Under the pieces are notes generated by a model. The model saw only the letters and a list, made by a program, of their open reading frames with translations, did not search any database and was not told the DNA's origin. From Kipferlia bialata (lineage: Eukaryota; Fornicata), in contig BDIP01000024.1 of NCBI GenBank assembly GCA_003568945.1, forward strand, positions 3,857-34,989: a DNA stretch of 31,133 nucleotides, read 5' to 3'. The position numbers were made by a program, and so were the translations under genes. Below are positions 12,001-24,000 of the stretch, one piece after another; positions within the stretch are counted from its first letter, which is position 1, and each line of letters begins with the position of its first letter.

Positions 12001-15000
12001 TTGTTGCCACTGTGCTTGCCCCTGTGGCAGCTGTGGACCGCGAGGGTGATGTGAATGTGGTGTGTGACCGCGGCACATTCACCCTGCCCCTTGTCTGTGA
12101 CGAGGACCCATCTGATGAGGGATACCTAGTGTTCAGGGCCACCCTCCCTGCCTCCTCCCCCAAGGACTACTGCCACGTTGTGGCCAGTGTTGCCAACTGG
12201 CACGACGTCGAGGCCGTCCACTCCTCAGACACCTTCTTGCTCAATGCCACCGAGCTTGTGGACGTGACCCCCCTCTACCTGGCTGCCACCGCCAACAGCT
12301 TCTCCTTCACCACCCTCACCCCTCTGTCTGGTGTCTCTGCCGAGGGAGGCTGGGAGTGCCCAGGGGCTGACCCTGTCTTCGACCTGGGTCTCACCTCCAT
12401 CTCTCTGGCTGCTGGGGAGTCTGTCTCCATCACTGTAGACCAGCCCTCTCTCTCCCTCTCCTCCAGCCAGGCCTGTACCCCCGTGGTCAGGCTCTTTGAG
12501 TCCGATGAGCATCTGTACAGCTGTGCTGCAAGCTACCCTGTTACCGACGAGCTCATTGTCGTTGCTGGCAACCCGTCAAGCGTGTCTCCCGGCACCCCTA
12601 TATCTGTCACCGTCCGTGTGGCTGACCCCACTCTCTCCGTTGTGATTGAGGAGGCATCCAGCCTCTACCAGTTCACAGAGTCCTTCTCCTACGTGGGTTC
12701 CAACGCTGCTGGCAACACCATCTGGCAGTATGTGGTCCCATCTGACATCTACCATGGAGACTACAACGTGTCTACCCAGGTGGACAAGGACGTCGACTCC
12801 TACACCATTGCCGTTGAGAACGTGGAGATCACCCTCGACGACCTCCTGTACAGAGCCACTACCGCTGAGAACGCTCTCTTCTTCACCACTGCTGTAGCCC
12901 TTGAGGCTGACACCCGTCTGGACGTTGGCTGGTCCTGTGACGGTGCTGCTGTGACGGAGTGGGACCAGCTCACACTGGAGGCTGCTGCAGCTGGTGCTGA
13001 GGTCACTGTCTGGTTTGCTCTCACTGAGCCTACCGGGTCCACTTCATGCACCATCGAGGCTAGACTCTTTGGTGACGAGGGTCACTCCTACTCCTCAGTC
13101 TTCAGCGTCCCTGTCGATGCTGCTGTGGTTGACGTATCCTCTGTGACCTCAGCCCTGGCCCCAGGCAGTGCTCTCAGTGCTGTCGTCAGGACTGATGCCG
13201 CGTTCGTGTCCTCTGCCTCTCTCGAGTGCAGTGTTGGCTTCTCTGACAGTATGACAGTGGAGGCCGTGGCTGCAGGGTCTAGTGCCTCTCTCACCGTCTC
13301 TGCTCTGGTTCCCAACTGGACCTGTGATGTTGAGGTGGTTGTGACACTCGGGACTTACACCCACACTCACACCTCCGAGGGCATTGCCTTTGAGAACACT
13401 GAGGTGACCAGCCTCTCTCCCATGCTGTATGCTGTGACTGCCAACCAGCTCACAGTTGTTGCCAACATTGACCTGCCCATTGGAACAGTTACCAAGGCTG
13501 GCTGGCTGTGTGCCGGGTCTGCTATCTGGGCCATAGACACCACCCTTGACAGTGGCGTCTCCAAGGGCACCACCCTCCAGTACGACCTGCCAGACGTGTC
13601 CGGCTCTGTCTCAGACTCCACTTGTGAGTTGGTGTATGAGCTGTACGGGTCTGAGTCCAACAGGTACACATTCGGGTCTGAGTTCTCTGTCGGTGAGGCA
13701 CTCGTTGCCCCTGGACAGAGCACCTACACTGCCCCCTCTGCCCTCGCCGTCTCAGTTGCTGCGCCTCCCGCCAATGTGGACAGTGTCCGCATTGACTGTG
13801 ACACTCTCTCCTACTCCACCACCCTCTACTACAGTGGAACAGCCGCTGATGGAACCGCTCTCTACGAGGGGTCTGTTTCGGCCTCTGCCCCTAGGGCTGA
13901 GTGCAGTGTCAAGGTTGTAACATCCCTTGTGTCACCTGTCTCCCTGTCAGCCTCTGTCTCCTTCGAAAACACTGAGGTGTCCGCCCTGGCCACCTTGGCC
14001 CGTACCCCCGTGGCAACGGCCCTGACCTTCACGGCTGGCATCCCCCTCCCAGCTGACACCCCTGTCGCTGCTGGGTGGGTGTGTGACGGAGTGGCTGTGT
14101 CTGCCTACGAGGGCAGTCTCAGCACGGCCCTCTATGCAGGTGCCGCCCACACCCTGCCTCTCTCTACACCCACACTCTCTGCATCTGCCGTGGAGTGTGC
14201 TGTGTACGTCGAGCTATTTGATAAGACCCTCAACACATACGTGTCTCCTGACGTGGTGCCTGTCGGGTCTGTGGTCTCTGTCTCCCCTGAGGCTACCACC
14301 ATGACACCCTCTGACACCCTCGAGATCACTGTGCTCGCCGAGGCCAGAGACATCACCGACTTCTCCATCGCCTGTGCCTATGGCTATGGGATGACCCCTG
14401 TGGTTCCTACCACCAGTGGCCTCAGCACTGAGGTGTCTGTGTCCATCCCTGCTGACATCGTGGCCGGACAGTGCACAGTCTCTGCCGTTCTCGGTGGACT
14501 CGAGACTTACACGGCCACCTTCGACGCTGCTAACGTTGAGATCACCATCACCGACCTTCTCTACCGCTCCACCCGCCCCACCAATGCCGTTCTCTTCACC
14601 ACTGCTATCGACATTGCTGCTGAGACAGTTCTGTCTGTTGGCTGGTCTTGTGACGGTGCCGCTCCCTCTGAGTGGGATCAGGTGGCCCTAGAGGCTGCCG
14701 AGGCTGGGTCCGATGTCGTGGCCTGGTTCACTCTTAATGACGACACTTCTGGTGCATGTAGGCTAGAGACTAGGCTCTTTGCCGATGCCACCCACACCTA
14801 CATGTCCCCCATCAGTGTGCCTGCCATGGCAGACACGGTCGATGTGGGCTCGGTCACATCAGCTCTGGAGCCCAGCGACTCCCTGTTGGCCACCCTCAGA
14901 GTGGACTCGGCATACGTGACCTCCCCTGTCTTTGTGTGCCCCGCTCTATCCTACACCCTGGCCCTCACCGTCACTGATGACGATGTCGGGTGTCTGCTCA

Positions 15001-18000
15001 CTGTGCAGGAGATGCCCTCAGACATTCCATCCTGGTCTGCCTGTCACGTAGAGGCCATTGTCACCCTCGGTACATACTCTGCTGTGCCCGTCTCAGTCGA
15101 CATCGAGACCGATAACGACGAGCTCACAGGCCTTACCCCACTTGTCAAGAGCCACGCTGTGACCAACATCATAGGCGCAGAGATCAGTGTTGCCCTTCCC
15201 TCACTTGTGATTGAGGGAGGGTATGTGTGCGATGACGCCACTAGCATCTTCGTGGACACTGTCACTCTGACCAACACTGTTGCAGGTGACATGGTGTACA
15301 TGACCCTCACACCCCACGACGTAGCTAAGACGTGCGAGGCTGTCCTGAGGCTCCACGGCTCTGTTGATGATGCCAATGCCTACTCTACAGTCAGCATCGC
15401 CAACGTCAGCGAGGATGCTGTTGTGAGCCTTGGTGAGGATTCCCTGAGCGTGGGAGACACCCTTGGTCTCGACCTGACCCTGGACGCCGGCCTCATCACC
15501 TCCGTTGAGGTTGAGTGTGTCCGCGGGTACTCCTTCTCTGTCGACTCCTGCTCCAACGAAGGGGATGCTGCTGTGTGTGAGGCTGTGATTGAGGACTGGG
15601 CCCAGGAGGACGAGTGTATGCTCACCGTTTCTGTTGCTCACAACGCACTTGTCTCTGCAAGTGGTCTGGTGCTGCCTGCTCTTGCCCTCACCATCCACAA
15701 CACAGAGCTCCGTGATCTGTCTTCTCTGTATGGTGCCGGAGACACAACCATCTCTATGACCATGGCTGTGGACGTCTATTCGGCCACTTCTCTCTCTATG
15801 GGATGGGTCTGCGGATCCAATGATGCTGTGTACACAGTTGAGAAGACTCTGGGTACAAACGATGTCACCCACGGAGACGTCCTCTCCTACCACGTGGCTC
15901 TGCCCCCTGGCGCATCTGACGACACTCACACTGGGTGTGTGCCAGTGGCCAGACTCTTTGGTGACAACGAGCACATCTACAGCGTCCCTTACGCTCTTGG
16001 TGCTCCTTCCTCCGCTGTTGTGTCCATGGACGCCAGTCTGTACTGGCCCACAGACACAGTGACGGTAGATGTCCTTGTGCACCCCGCCAACATATCGACT
16101 GTCACCCTCTCGTGCCCTGTGTCTGGCTACACCACTTCGGTGTCAACCCTGACTGCTCAGGGCAATGCCGCAGCTACCTTCACCCTGGAGGTCCCTGCTA
16201 ACATCCCCAACGAGGCCTGTGCCGTCACAGTACAGGTCTCCGACCCTGCTGAGACCGCGTTGGTCTCTGTTGTGTCAGAGACGAGCACCTTCCGGAACCC
16301 TTCCGTCAGGTGCTCTTCTGCTCTTGATCTACCCGGTACCGACGGTGCCTTCGGAGATGGAAGTGGCGACTACTCGGTCGGTGACATGTGCTCATGGAGC
16401 ATCACCCCTGAGCTGGATCTGCTGCTCCTGCTTGTGTTTGGTGACGTGGCTACCTCTTCTGGCTCTCAGGTATAAGGCTCTGTCATTGTTGTATATCTGA
16501 CTCATACCCTCCTTTCTCACCCTAGTTGACCATCTCCGATGCTTCTGGCTCCCGCACAGCCTCTGCCCAGCACATGGTCTTTGCCCCCCACAACGCTGAC
16601 TACCTGCTGCTAGGTGCCTCTGCCGGTGCCAGGAACAGCAAGGGTATCGACGTCACCCTCAATGCCCTGGCTGCCTCTGGTCCTGCCGCAGGGTTCGACG
16701 CAGAGTACCACAAGGTGCCCTACGTGGCCATCCCAGGCATCACCAACAAGGCCACAGAGGCCGGTGAGCCCCAGGTTGAGATCTCTGGCTCCTACGTGTG
16801 TGCCTCCGACTCCACCTGTCCATCCACCCTCTCTGTCGACTACACCCTTCAGTGTGACCTGACTGGGTATGCTTCATACGTCACAAAGGGCACATTTGAT
16901 CTTGTCAAGGGCGAGACCGCCTCTTCCACTGTTGCCATTGAGTCTGCATACAGCTGCCACCTGTGCTTCGAGCACAGTGAGCCTCAGATGAGGGCGTTCA
17001 TGTCTGACTCTGTCTCTACATGCTCTGCCTCCACAGACCCTCTCGACTTTGGCACAGTGGCCATCAGTGACCTCCAGAGTGTGTACCGCACCGGAGACAC
17101 CCTGGAGTTCTCACTTCTCAACCCTGTCCCTGCTATGGAGTATGCCGTGTACATGAAGTTCACAGACAGCACCACCCTGCTTCTGACCAAGGTCACCCCC
17201 TCCACCAGACTTGACACCGACTTCTCCGTCTCTGTCCCAACCACGTCCTCTAACCAGAACGGGGTCAAGCTCTCTGTCGTGCCCACCTCCACGTCCGTCC
17301 ACGTCTTTGAGTCCGAGGGCTCCTTCTTCCTGCGGTCGGACTCCGTGTACTGCGATGGGTCAGGCTTCCTCTATCCCGAGGCAGAGGTCATCCTGCGTCT
17401 CAGGCCCAACGTCAAGTGCGTGGCTGAGCTGTCGGCTGATGCTGTGAAGCACCTGTCCTTCGACACCCTCCCCAAGGGCAGCTACCTGCTCCAGGTGTCT
17501 GATTCCAACGGAGACCTGCTCCTTGACTCCTCTGCCTACATCCCATCCTCCATGTCTACCCAGGAGGACGCCCCCTACCCCTCCTTCTTCCTTGATGGCC
17601 CTGTCTTCATCACGGCCCAGGTCTACTCGGCCTCTGCTGTGCTGACAGTGGCCCAGACTGAGGACTGGTACCCTGTGCTGGGTCTGGCCCCTCTCGAGGT
17701 CACCTACCCCTACCAGGCCACTGAGCAGTATGTGCAGACCAAGGAGGACTGGACAGTGCAGCAGGTGCAGAAGGGAGACACACTCTCCCTGGGTGTGACC
17801 ACTCTGCAGACCGTGTCTGATCTCGAGGACGGAGACCTCTCTGACATCACAGTCGAGATGGCCGTGATCGATAACACCGGTAGCCTCTCTGACTGGACTG
17901 TTGTGGCTGTTGAGGACGCATCCTCCAGCGTCATTGCATTCGAGTATTCCTTCGACTTCCCCTTCAACCAGGATGTGCTTGTGCCTGTCAGCTACTACGA

Positions 18001-21000
18001 GTACTCCTTCATCAGAACATCCTACTCCTTCCGTGGGGTGGAGATCATCCAGAACAACGGCGTTGTCATCAGCCACTCTCACGATATTGCCGCTATGGTT
18101 GCCACGGGTGTCACAGAGCAGGAGGAGCTAGTGGTTGGTGCAGAGTACACCCTCTACCTTTCCACATCCCCTGCCGACATTGAGTATGAGGTCATCTGCG
18201 ACGGCACAGTTGTGGCTGGTGCATCCACTGTGTCCACCACTGCGTCTGGGGTCACCTCTCTATACGTCGACCCTGCCTTCTTTGTCCCAGGGACAGAGTG
18301 CAGGGTCGGAGTCCAGTCTCAGTCCCTGGCCGCTGGTGGGTTCACCCCCGTCCTCCCTGTGGTTGGACCTGCAGCAGCTCAGATCAGTGCGGTTGCCTCT
18401 CCCTTTGCAGTTGGCGAGACCGTCCCAGTGTCCTGGTCTGCAGATGTGCGTCTGGCCTACAGTCTCTACCTAGTCAACACCCAGATTGGTGTCGAGACCC
18501 TTCTGACTAGCGGGGATGACGTCAGCGACGTGACCTCCTTTGTCTACACTGTCACTGCTGAGGACGTGGCTGAGGACGACTATACCTTCGAGCTGAGGTT
18601 CTACGGCCTTGTGTCCACCACCAACACATTCACCATCGTCAACCCCTTGTTCTGCGATGCTGAGCAGACTATCACAGCCGGGACAGGCATCATCTCTGAC
18701 GGAGATGGAGACTACGTGTCCGGCATGGAGTGTCTGTTCCATGTCGACGCCCGCTCCTTCGTAGGATCTCTTGATGATGCCAGACTCCAGTTCAAGGTGA
18801 CAGAGGCCTCCTTTGCGGCAGACGCCTACCTCGACATCGGGTCCACCAGAGTCGAGGGAGACGTCGAGACACCAGTCTTTGTCGTCATTGACGGCACCCA
18901 GGCTGATGTCGAGTTTGACGGCGGTGCTCACGTCGAGGGTGAGGTCGGCTCTGGATTTGTGTCCAAGTTCAGGCTGGTCGACGGCTCTCTGCCCCCCCTT
19001 TCCCTCATCTCCCCCCCTGCTTCCACCGTTGCTGGAGGCAGCCTGTCTCTATCAGCTGAGTGCACTACCTCTCTGGCCTGCCAGGGTCACGTGTGTGTGG
19101 TTGCAACAGGAGAGGAGACCAGCACCGAGGCTGTGTGTGGGCCAGTGGACGAGACCCTGTCTCTCCCCCTCCCCAGCACCCTCTTCACAGGCACGTACTC
19201 CCTGAAGGTTTACAACGAGGCCACCCCTGGCATATTCACAGAGACCGATCTCTATGTCTCGGGTGTCTCCCCCGTTAATGTCTCTCTCTCTGTCGAGCAC
19301 GTGACCCCTTCATCCCCCCTGACCGTGACTGTGGACTCCCTTCTCCCCCTCACCCACTCTCTGTCTGTGATGTACCAGTGCACTCCTATGACTGGCCCTG
19401 TCCATGTCGCCCAGGAGCAGTATGAGGTCACAGCCTATGGGTCCGTCAGCCTTGCTCTGTCCCCCGAGGACAGTGTGCAGTCCAGCAACACATGCTACAT
19501 CACTGCCTCTCTTACAGACATTGAGGGTTCCTCCAAGACGTCCTCTGTCTTTGAGTACAGGTCCATGACGGCCACCTGCCGCGAGGCCATCACCCAGACC
19601 GAGCTTGAGGGCTTCATCTCCAGTGGAGTTGACTCTATCACTGACACCTGCGTGTGGACACTCGATGTCTCCGGAAGAGACGCCGGTGTCCCACTTAGGA
19701 TGGACTTCACCAGCATATCCCTCGCAGAGGGACACACTCTCACTGTGGAGGCCGGCAATGACTACTCCCTGTCCATCAGTACAGGAGACTGGCCCAGCAC
19801 TCTGGTGCTTGACTATGACGTCGTCACTGTCTCCTTCAGTGGAGTACCCACTGCCCAGTCCGCATTTGTGGCATCGTACTCGGCTCTCTCCACCCCATAC
19901 ATCGCCGGGGTTGATATTGATGCATACTACTCCAAGAGTGACGTGTCCGACTTCTCTGTGTTGAGGCGTGGTCAGAGCTATCTCCTCACCCTCTCTGGTG
20001 TCTCTGACGTGACTGCCGTTGACGTCTCAGTCCGCAACCTCGATGGGTCCATTGCCCTCACCCTGGGCTCTGACATGTCTGTCTTTGACGGCACTGTGCT
20101 GGTTGAGATACCCCTCACTGCTGGTATTGTGGAGGGCACTGAGTATGTCTTTACTCTCTCCCTCTCGGACGGAACTGTCCTCTTCCACTCCGAGGCATAC
20201 ACAGTCCGCTCCCTCATCCCTGACCGTCTGGTTGTATCCACCACCTCTGGAGGTGATGCCGCTACCTACTTTGTGGCTGGGGAGAATGTGTACATCAGAT
20301 GGTTCAATGGCGTGTCCAACGCTGTGAGTGTCAACCTGACCTACGGCTCTACCATTGTTCGTGCCATCTCCACCCTCACCCCCTCTGGGACTGAGTCTGA
20401 GGTTGAGTGGACCATTCCCTCCACCCTGCCTTGCCTTGAGGGAGCCTCCATCACCGTCTCCCCCATCGGCACCAGCAGCACCAGCACTGCCTATGCCTCT
20501 GGCCTCACGGTGCAGGGTGTCCTGGCCCTGACCTTCACCATGGCCCAGCTGCAGGAGTACACTGTGGCAGACCAGGACATCGCCTTCACTCTGCCTTACC
20601 CCCTGTCTAGCATTGACATCGAGCTGAGACACGTTCTGCTCTCGGGCCAGGTCACCACTGTGCAGACTTGGACAGGAGTGGCAGGTGCCGTGGACGGTGC
20701 CTTCTCCGCCCTCCTTGGCTCTGCTGTCCCAGGCACATACGACTTCAGAGCTACGGCCCTGGACGGCGCTGTGTCTGTTGACTCGTCCCGTTTCACTGTG
20801 GTGGACCCTGAGTCCTGTCCGGTTGATGCCGCCGTGTCCCTCCTGGGTCTAGGCTCAGAGGGCACGCTGTCTCTCTCTGGCTACAAGCTGTACGAGACCC
20901 AGCAGTGTTCATGGACTGTCACCCACGACACTGGTCTGAACCTAGTCCTCAAGGGAACATACTCCTGCCCCTCTGCAGCAGAGTCTCCATTCACAGTGTC

Positions 21001-24000
21001 TGTCGACGTCGACGACGTCACCGATGACCTGGTCAACCATGGATTCACTGCTCAGTGGGAGGGCCTTCCCGACCAGTCCTGGGTCACCACCGTCCCAGTT
21101 CCCTCTGGTGACAGAGCATCCACCACCCTGTCCTTCGATGTTGACGCCAGTGCTCTCGAGTGCGGTGTGGATATCTTCTGGTACCAGACCGAGGAGGTGT
21201 TCTCTGTGTCACCTCTCTCCACCCACGTGTATGTCCCCGAGGACCCGATCGACCTCGAGTACCGTCCATACCCAGCCAGCCCCGACATGACCATTGACAT
21301 TGAGATGCTCTGCGGTGTCGTGTCTCCTCACTCTGTCATGGACGTCAACACTTCCAGCTACTTTGCCGAGACCATCACCACCCCCACCATCTCTGGATAC
21401 AACCTCTGCTCCCTGGAGTTCAGCGTTGCCGGCACTACTGATGTGACTGGCGTCTCTGACACATTTGAGGTTGTGGGAGACGGTGCCCTGGCAGTATCGC
21501 TAGACAGGACATCCTATGACAGCGGTGACAGCTCCACTACCGATTCCGCTAGTGTTACAGTTGTCGCTGCTGGGTTTGCTGGTGTGTCCAAGGAGGTGTA
21601 TGTGTCATTCAACTGTGAGATTGCAGGCACCGCCGAGGTCATTGGCAGCACCACCTACACCCTGGACGCTGCCAACACCAGTGCCACCGAGGAGCACACT
21701 GTGTCCCTCGACATCCCCCCCACCACTGTCATGAGTCCCCTGTGTTATGCCTCTGCCCATGTCGTTGGCTTGGAGGCCGAGACCTCTGCTGAGTCTGACC
21801 CCGCTGTCCTCTTCAACCCCCAGACACCCTGCTCTGGGGCCATGACCCTATCTGCCATCGGGGCAGGCGTCATCTCATCCGGTGCCGTGCCCTACGACGA
21901 CACCTACCGCTGCCAGTGGACGGTGTCCATCGACAACGGCCTCTTCGTGCACATCAAGTCTCTGGACCTTGCTGACGGAGACTCTGTCACCGTGTCTCGG
22001 TTCAGGTCAGATGTGGAGTTCCTGCCCACCGTGGTCCTTGGAGAGACTGACCTGATGGACGGTGACTTTGTGCTTGCCAACATCGACACGGCAGTCATCT
22101 CATTCAGCCCCTCCGGCAGTGGCAATGGCTTCACACTAGCCCTGGAGCCAGTCAACGAGGACGTGGCCCTTCCTGTGCCCCTCGTCTCTGTCGACGGCAT
22201 CCTCACCCCCCTTGCCGACACCGAACAGACTCTGCTACCTGGGGCTGATGTGTGGGTGTCCATGGAGGTGACCGAGGTCGACGGCGAGGCCCTATCCCCC
22301 AGAGACACTGTGCAGGTGTGGTACGCAGGGTCTGAGGATGGGACTGCCCTGCCCGTCTCGACCACCCCCCAGGATGTCGAGCCCTCTGGCCAGGTGTACC
22401 CCACCACCTATATCCCTCTGGAAGAGGAGTACCAGGTGCTGTGGGACTCCCGTGTCATCCGCGTTGGATCCCAGATGGGTGAGAGTGTCACAGCATACTC
22501 TGGTCAGCTACCCATCGGAGGCGGCATCATCCGTTACCTCGAGAGCGGTCTGACCGAGTCTCTCGTTGAGACCACCACCACCTTCACCGTCTCATGGGAG
22601 ATGATCAACCTGGACCAGGGTGTCCACGTGTACCTGCTGAACGGGTCCACTGTGATCTCAGTCCTCTATGAGCAGTACTACGGGGATGGCACCACCCTTG
22701 GGTCCGTCGATGTCACCATCAACCCCAGCTACCTCTACACAGGCCACCACTACTCTGTGGCCGTGGTCTCTGTGGAGTACCCTGACACCTACGAGCTCAC
22801 CCCCTACTTCACTGTGATGGGCATGGTGCCTCTGGCTGTGACTGTAGAGGACCCCACCCTCTATCCCGGCCGCACTCTCTCTCTCAGCTGGGACCACCCT
22901 GCACCCTTCTCCCTGGGCACATATGTCTTTGTGCTGGAGTCTGACGGGCGTTCCTGCGTGGGCTGCCCCTCCATCACCATTGGTACCCTGGCTGACACTG
23001 ACATGGCCTCTGGGTCTCTGGACTATACTCTCCCTGACAACGTGGCTGCCAACGAGTACGACCTCAGGCTGTACTGGTCAGACTTCGATGCCTTCCTGGA
23101 GGAGGTGTCCATCTCTGGGGTCGATGCCTCCATGAGCTGCACAGGCATGTCAGAGTCCACAGAGGCACATGGGGTCTTCACAGACGGGTCTAGCTACGTC
23201 AGGTCGTACCAGGGCTGCATGATGCAGATAGAGCCTGAGATGGCCGAGGGAGAGACCCTGGCCGTCCTAGTGCACAGCGTAGACCTGCCCTCCGGTGCAC
23301 TTCTAGAGCTCCTTGTCGACTGCGACACCGACAACGTGATGACATCCTTCAACTCCTTCAGCCCCGTCACCTCCACCATGGGATTCCACTCCTCGGGACC
23401 TCTTTGTGCCCGTATCACCTCGGGATCTGTGTCCACATCCCACACTGGCTTCGAGCTTGAGTGGTACGTGGTACCTGAGGACCAGTGTGTGCTGCTCTCT
23501 CAGCCCTGCGACGCTCAGGAGACCTATGACATTGGGTCCACCATGGACATGGCCTACACCTGTGGCCCCTCCTTTGCCTTCTCCGAGGCCACCCTCTACC
23601 TCAAGAACACCGAGTATCCCCCTCAGGACCTGTCTATCGAGTCTGTGTCCAACACAGTGTATGGCGAGACCTCCTTCACCGTGCCCTCCACGATGGCCAT
23701 GGGCACAGCCGACATCACCCTCGCATCCTCCTCAGACTACTCCATCAAGGTCGGAGACATCTCCTCCCCAGAGACCACCTGGGAGAGCGACGAGTTCGGC
23801 ATCGCGGGTGCTGCTCCCTTCTCCTTCTTCCTGCCCACCTCTCCCGTGTTGAGGAAGGGAGAGGAGTTCACGTTCACCGTGACCTCCATGTTTGCTCTAA
23901 CTGACGCAGAGATCTCTGTGACCTGTTCTGGTTATGCCCTCACTATCGTGTCCAGCGACGAGGAGATCGAGGCTGTATACCACTCCACTCCCATCTCCCC

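Larger units (their letters stand above)
74..16304 (+). repeat. Array of about 26 tandem two-module Ig-like repeat units (protein-level)
   Basis: Each unit of about 190-200 residues has two halves. Half A begins with a G(D/S)xxxxxV strand, then a V-x-L-x-C-x-x-G-Y strand, and later a P-x-D-I-P-x-x-x-C-x-V strand. It closes with a DNEE(I/V), NTEV or NVEI boundary. Half B has a hydrophobic strand, an AGW-x-C core, then a C-(S/T)-x-x-V-R-L-F-G-D-x-E-H-x-Y strand and a VVSV turn. Each half has one main Cys pair, as expected for disulfide-bonded Ig-like sandwiches. Units can be followed by eye from the left edge, where exon 1 starts inside a half B, to about 16300. Identity between most units is low, so this is an old, diverged array. 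Examples of clear units lie near 4120-4730, 10180-10780, 11390-11990 and 12830-13140. The unit count is by eye and could be off by one or two. Confidence 0.85.

Noticed and set aside
74-16304. Bacterial RTX- or Big-type giant adhesin from a contaminant
   Set aside because: Spliceosomal introns interrupt the frame with matching sites, and the neighbouring genes are intron-bearing and eukaryotic in type (ABCA).
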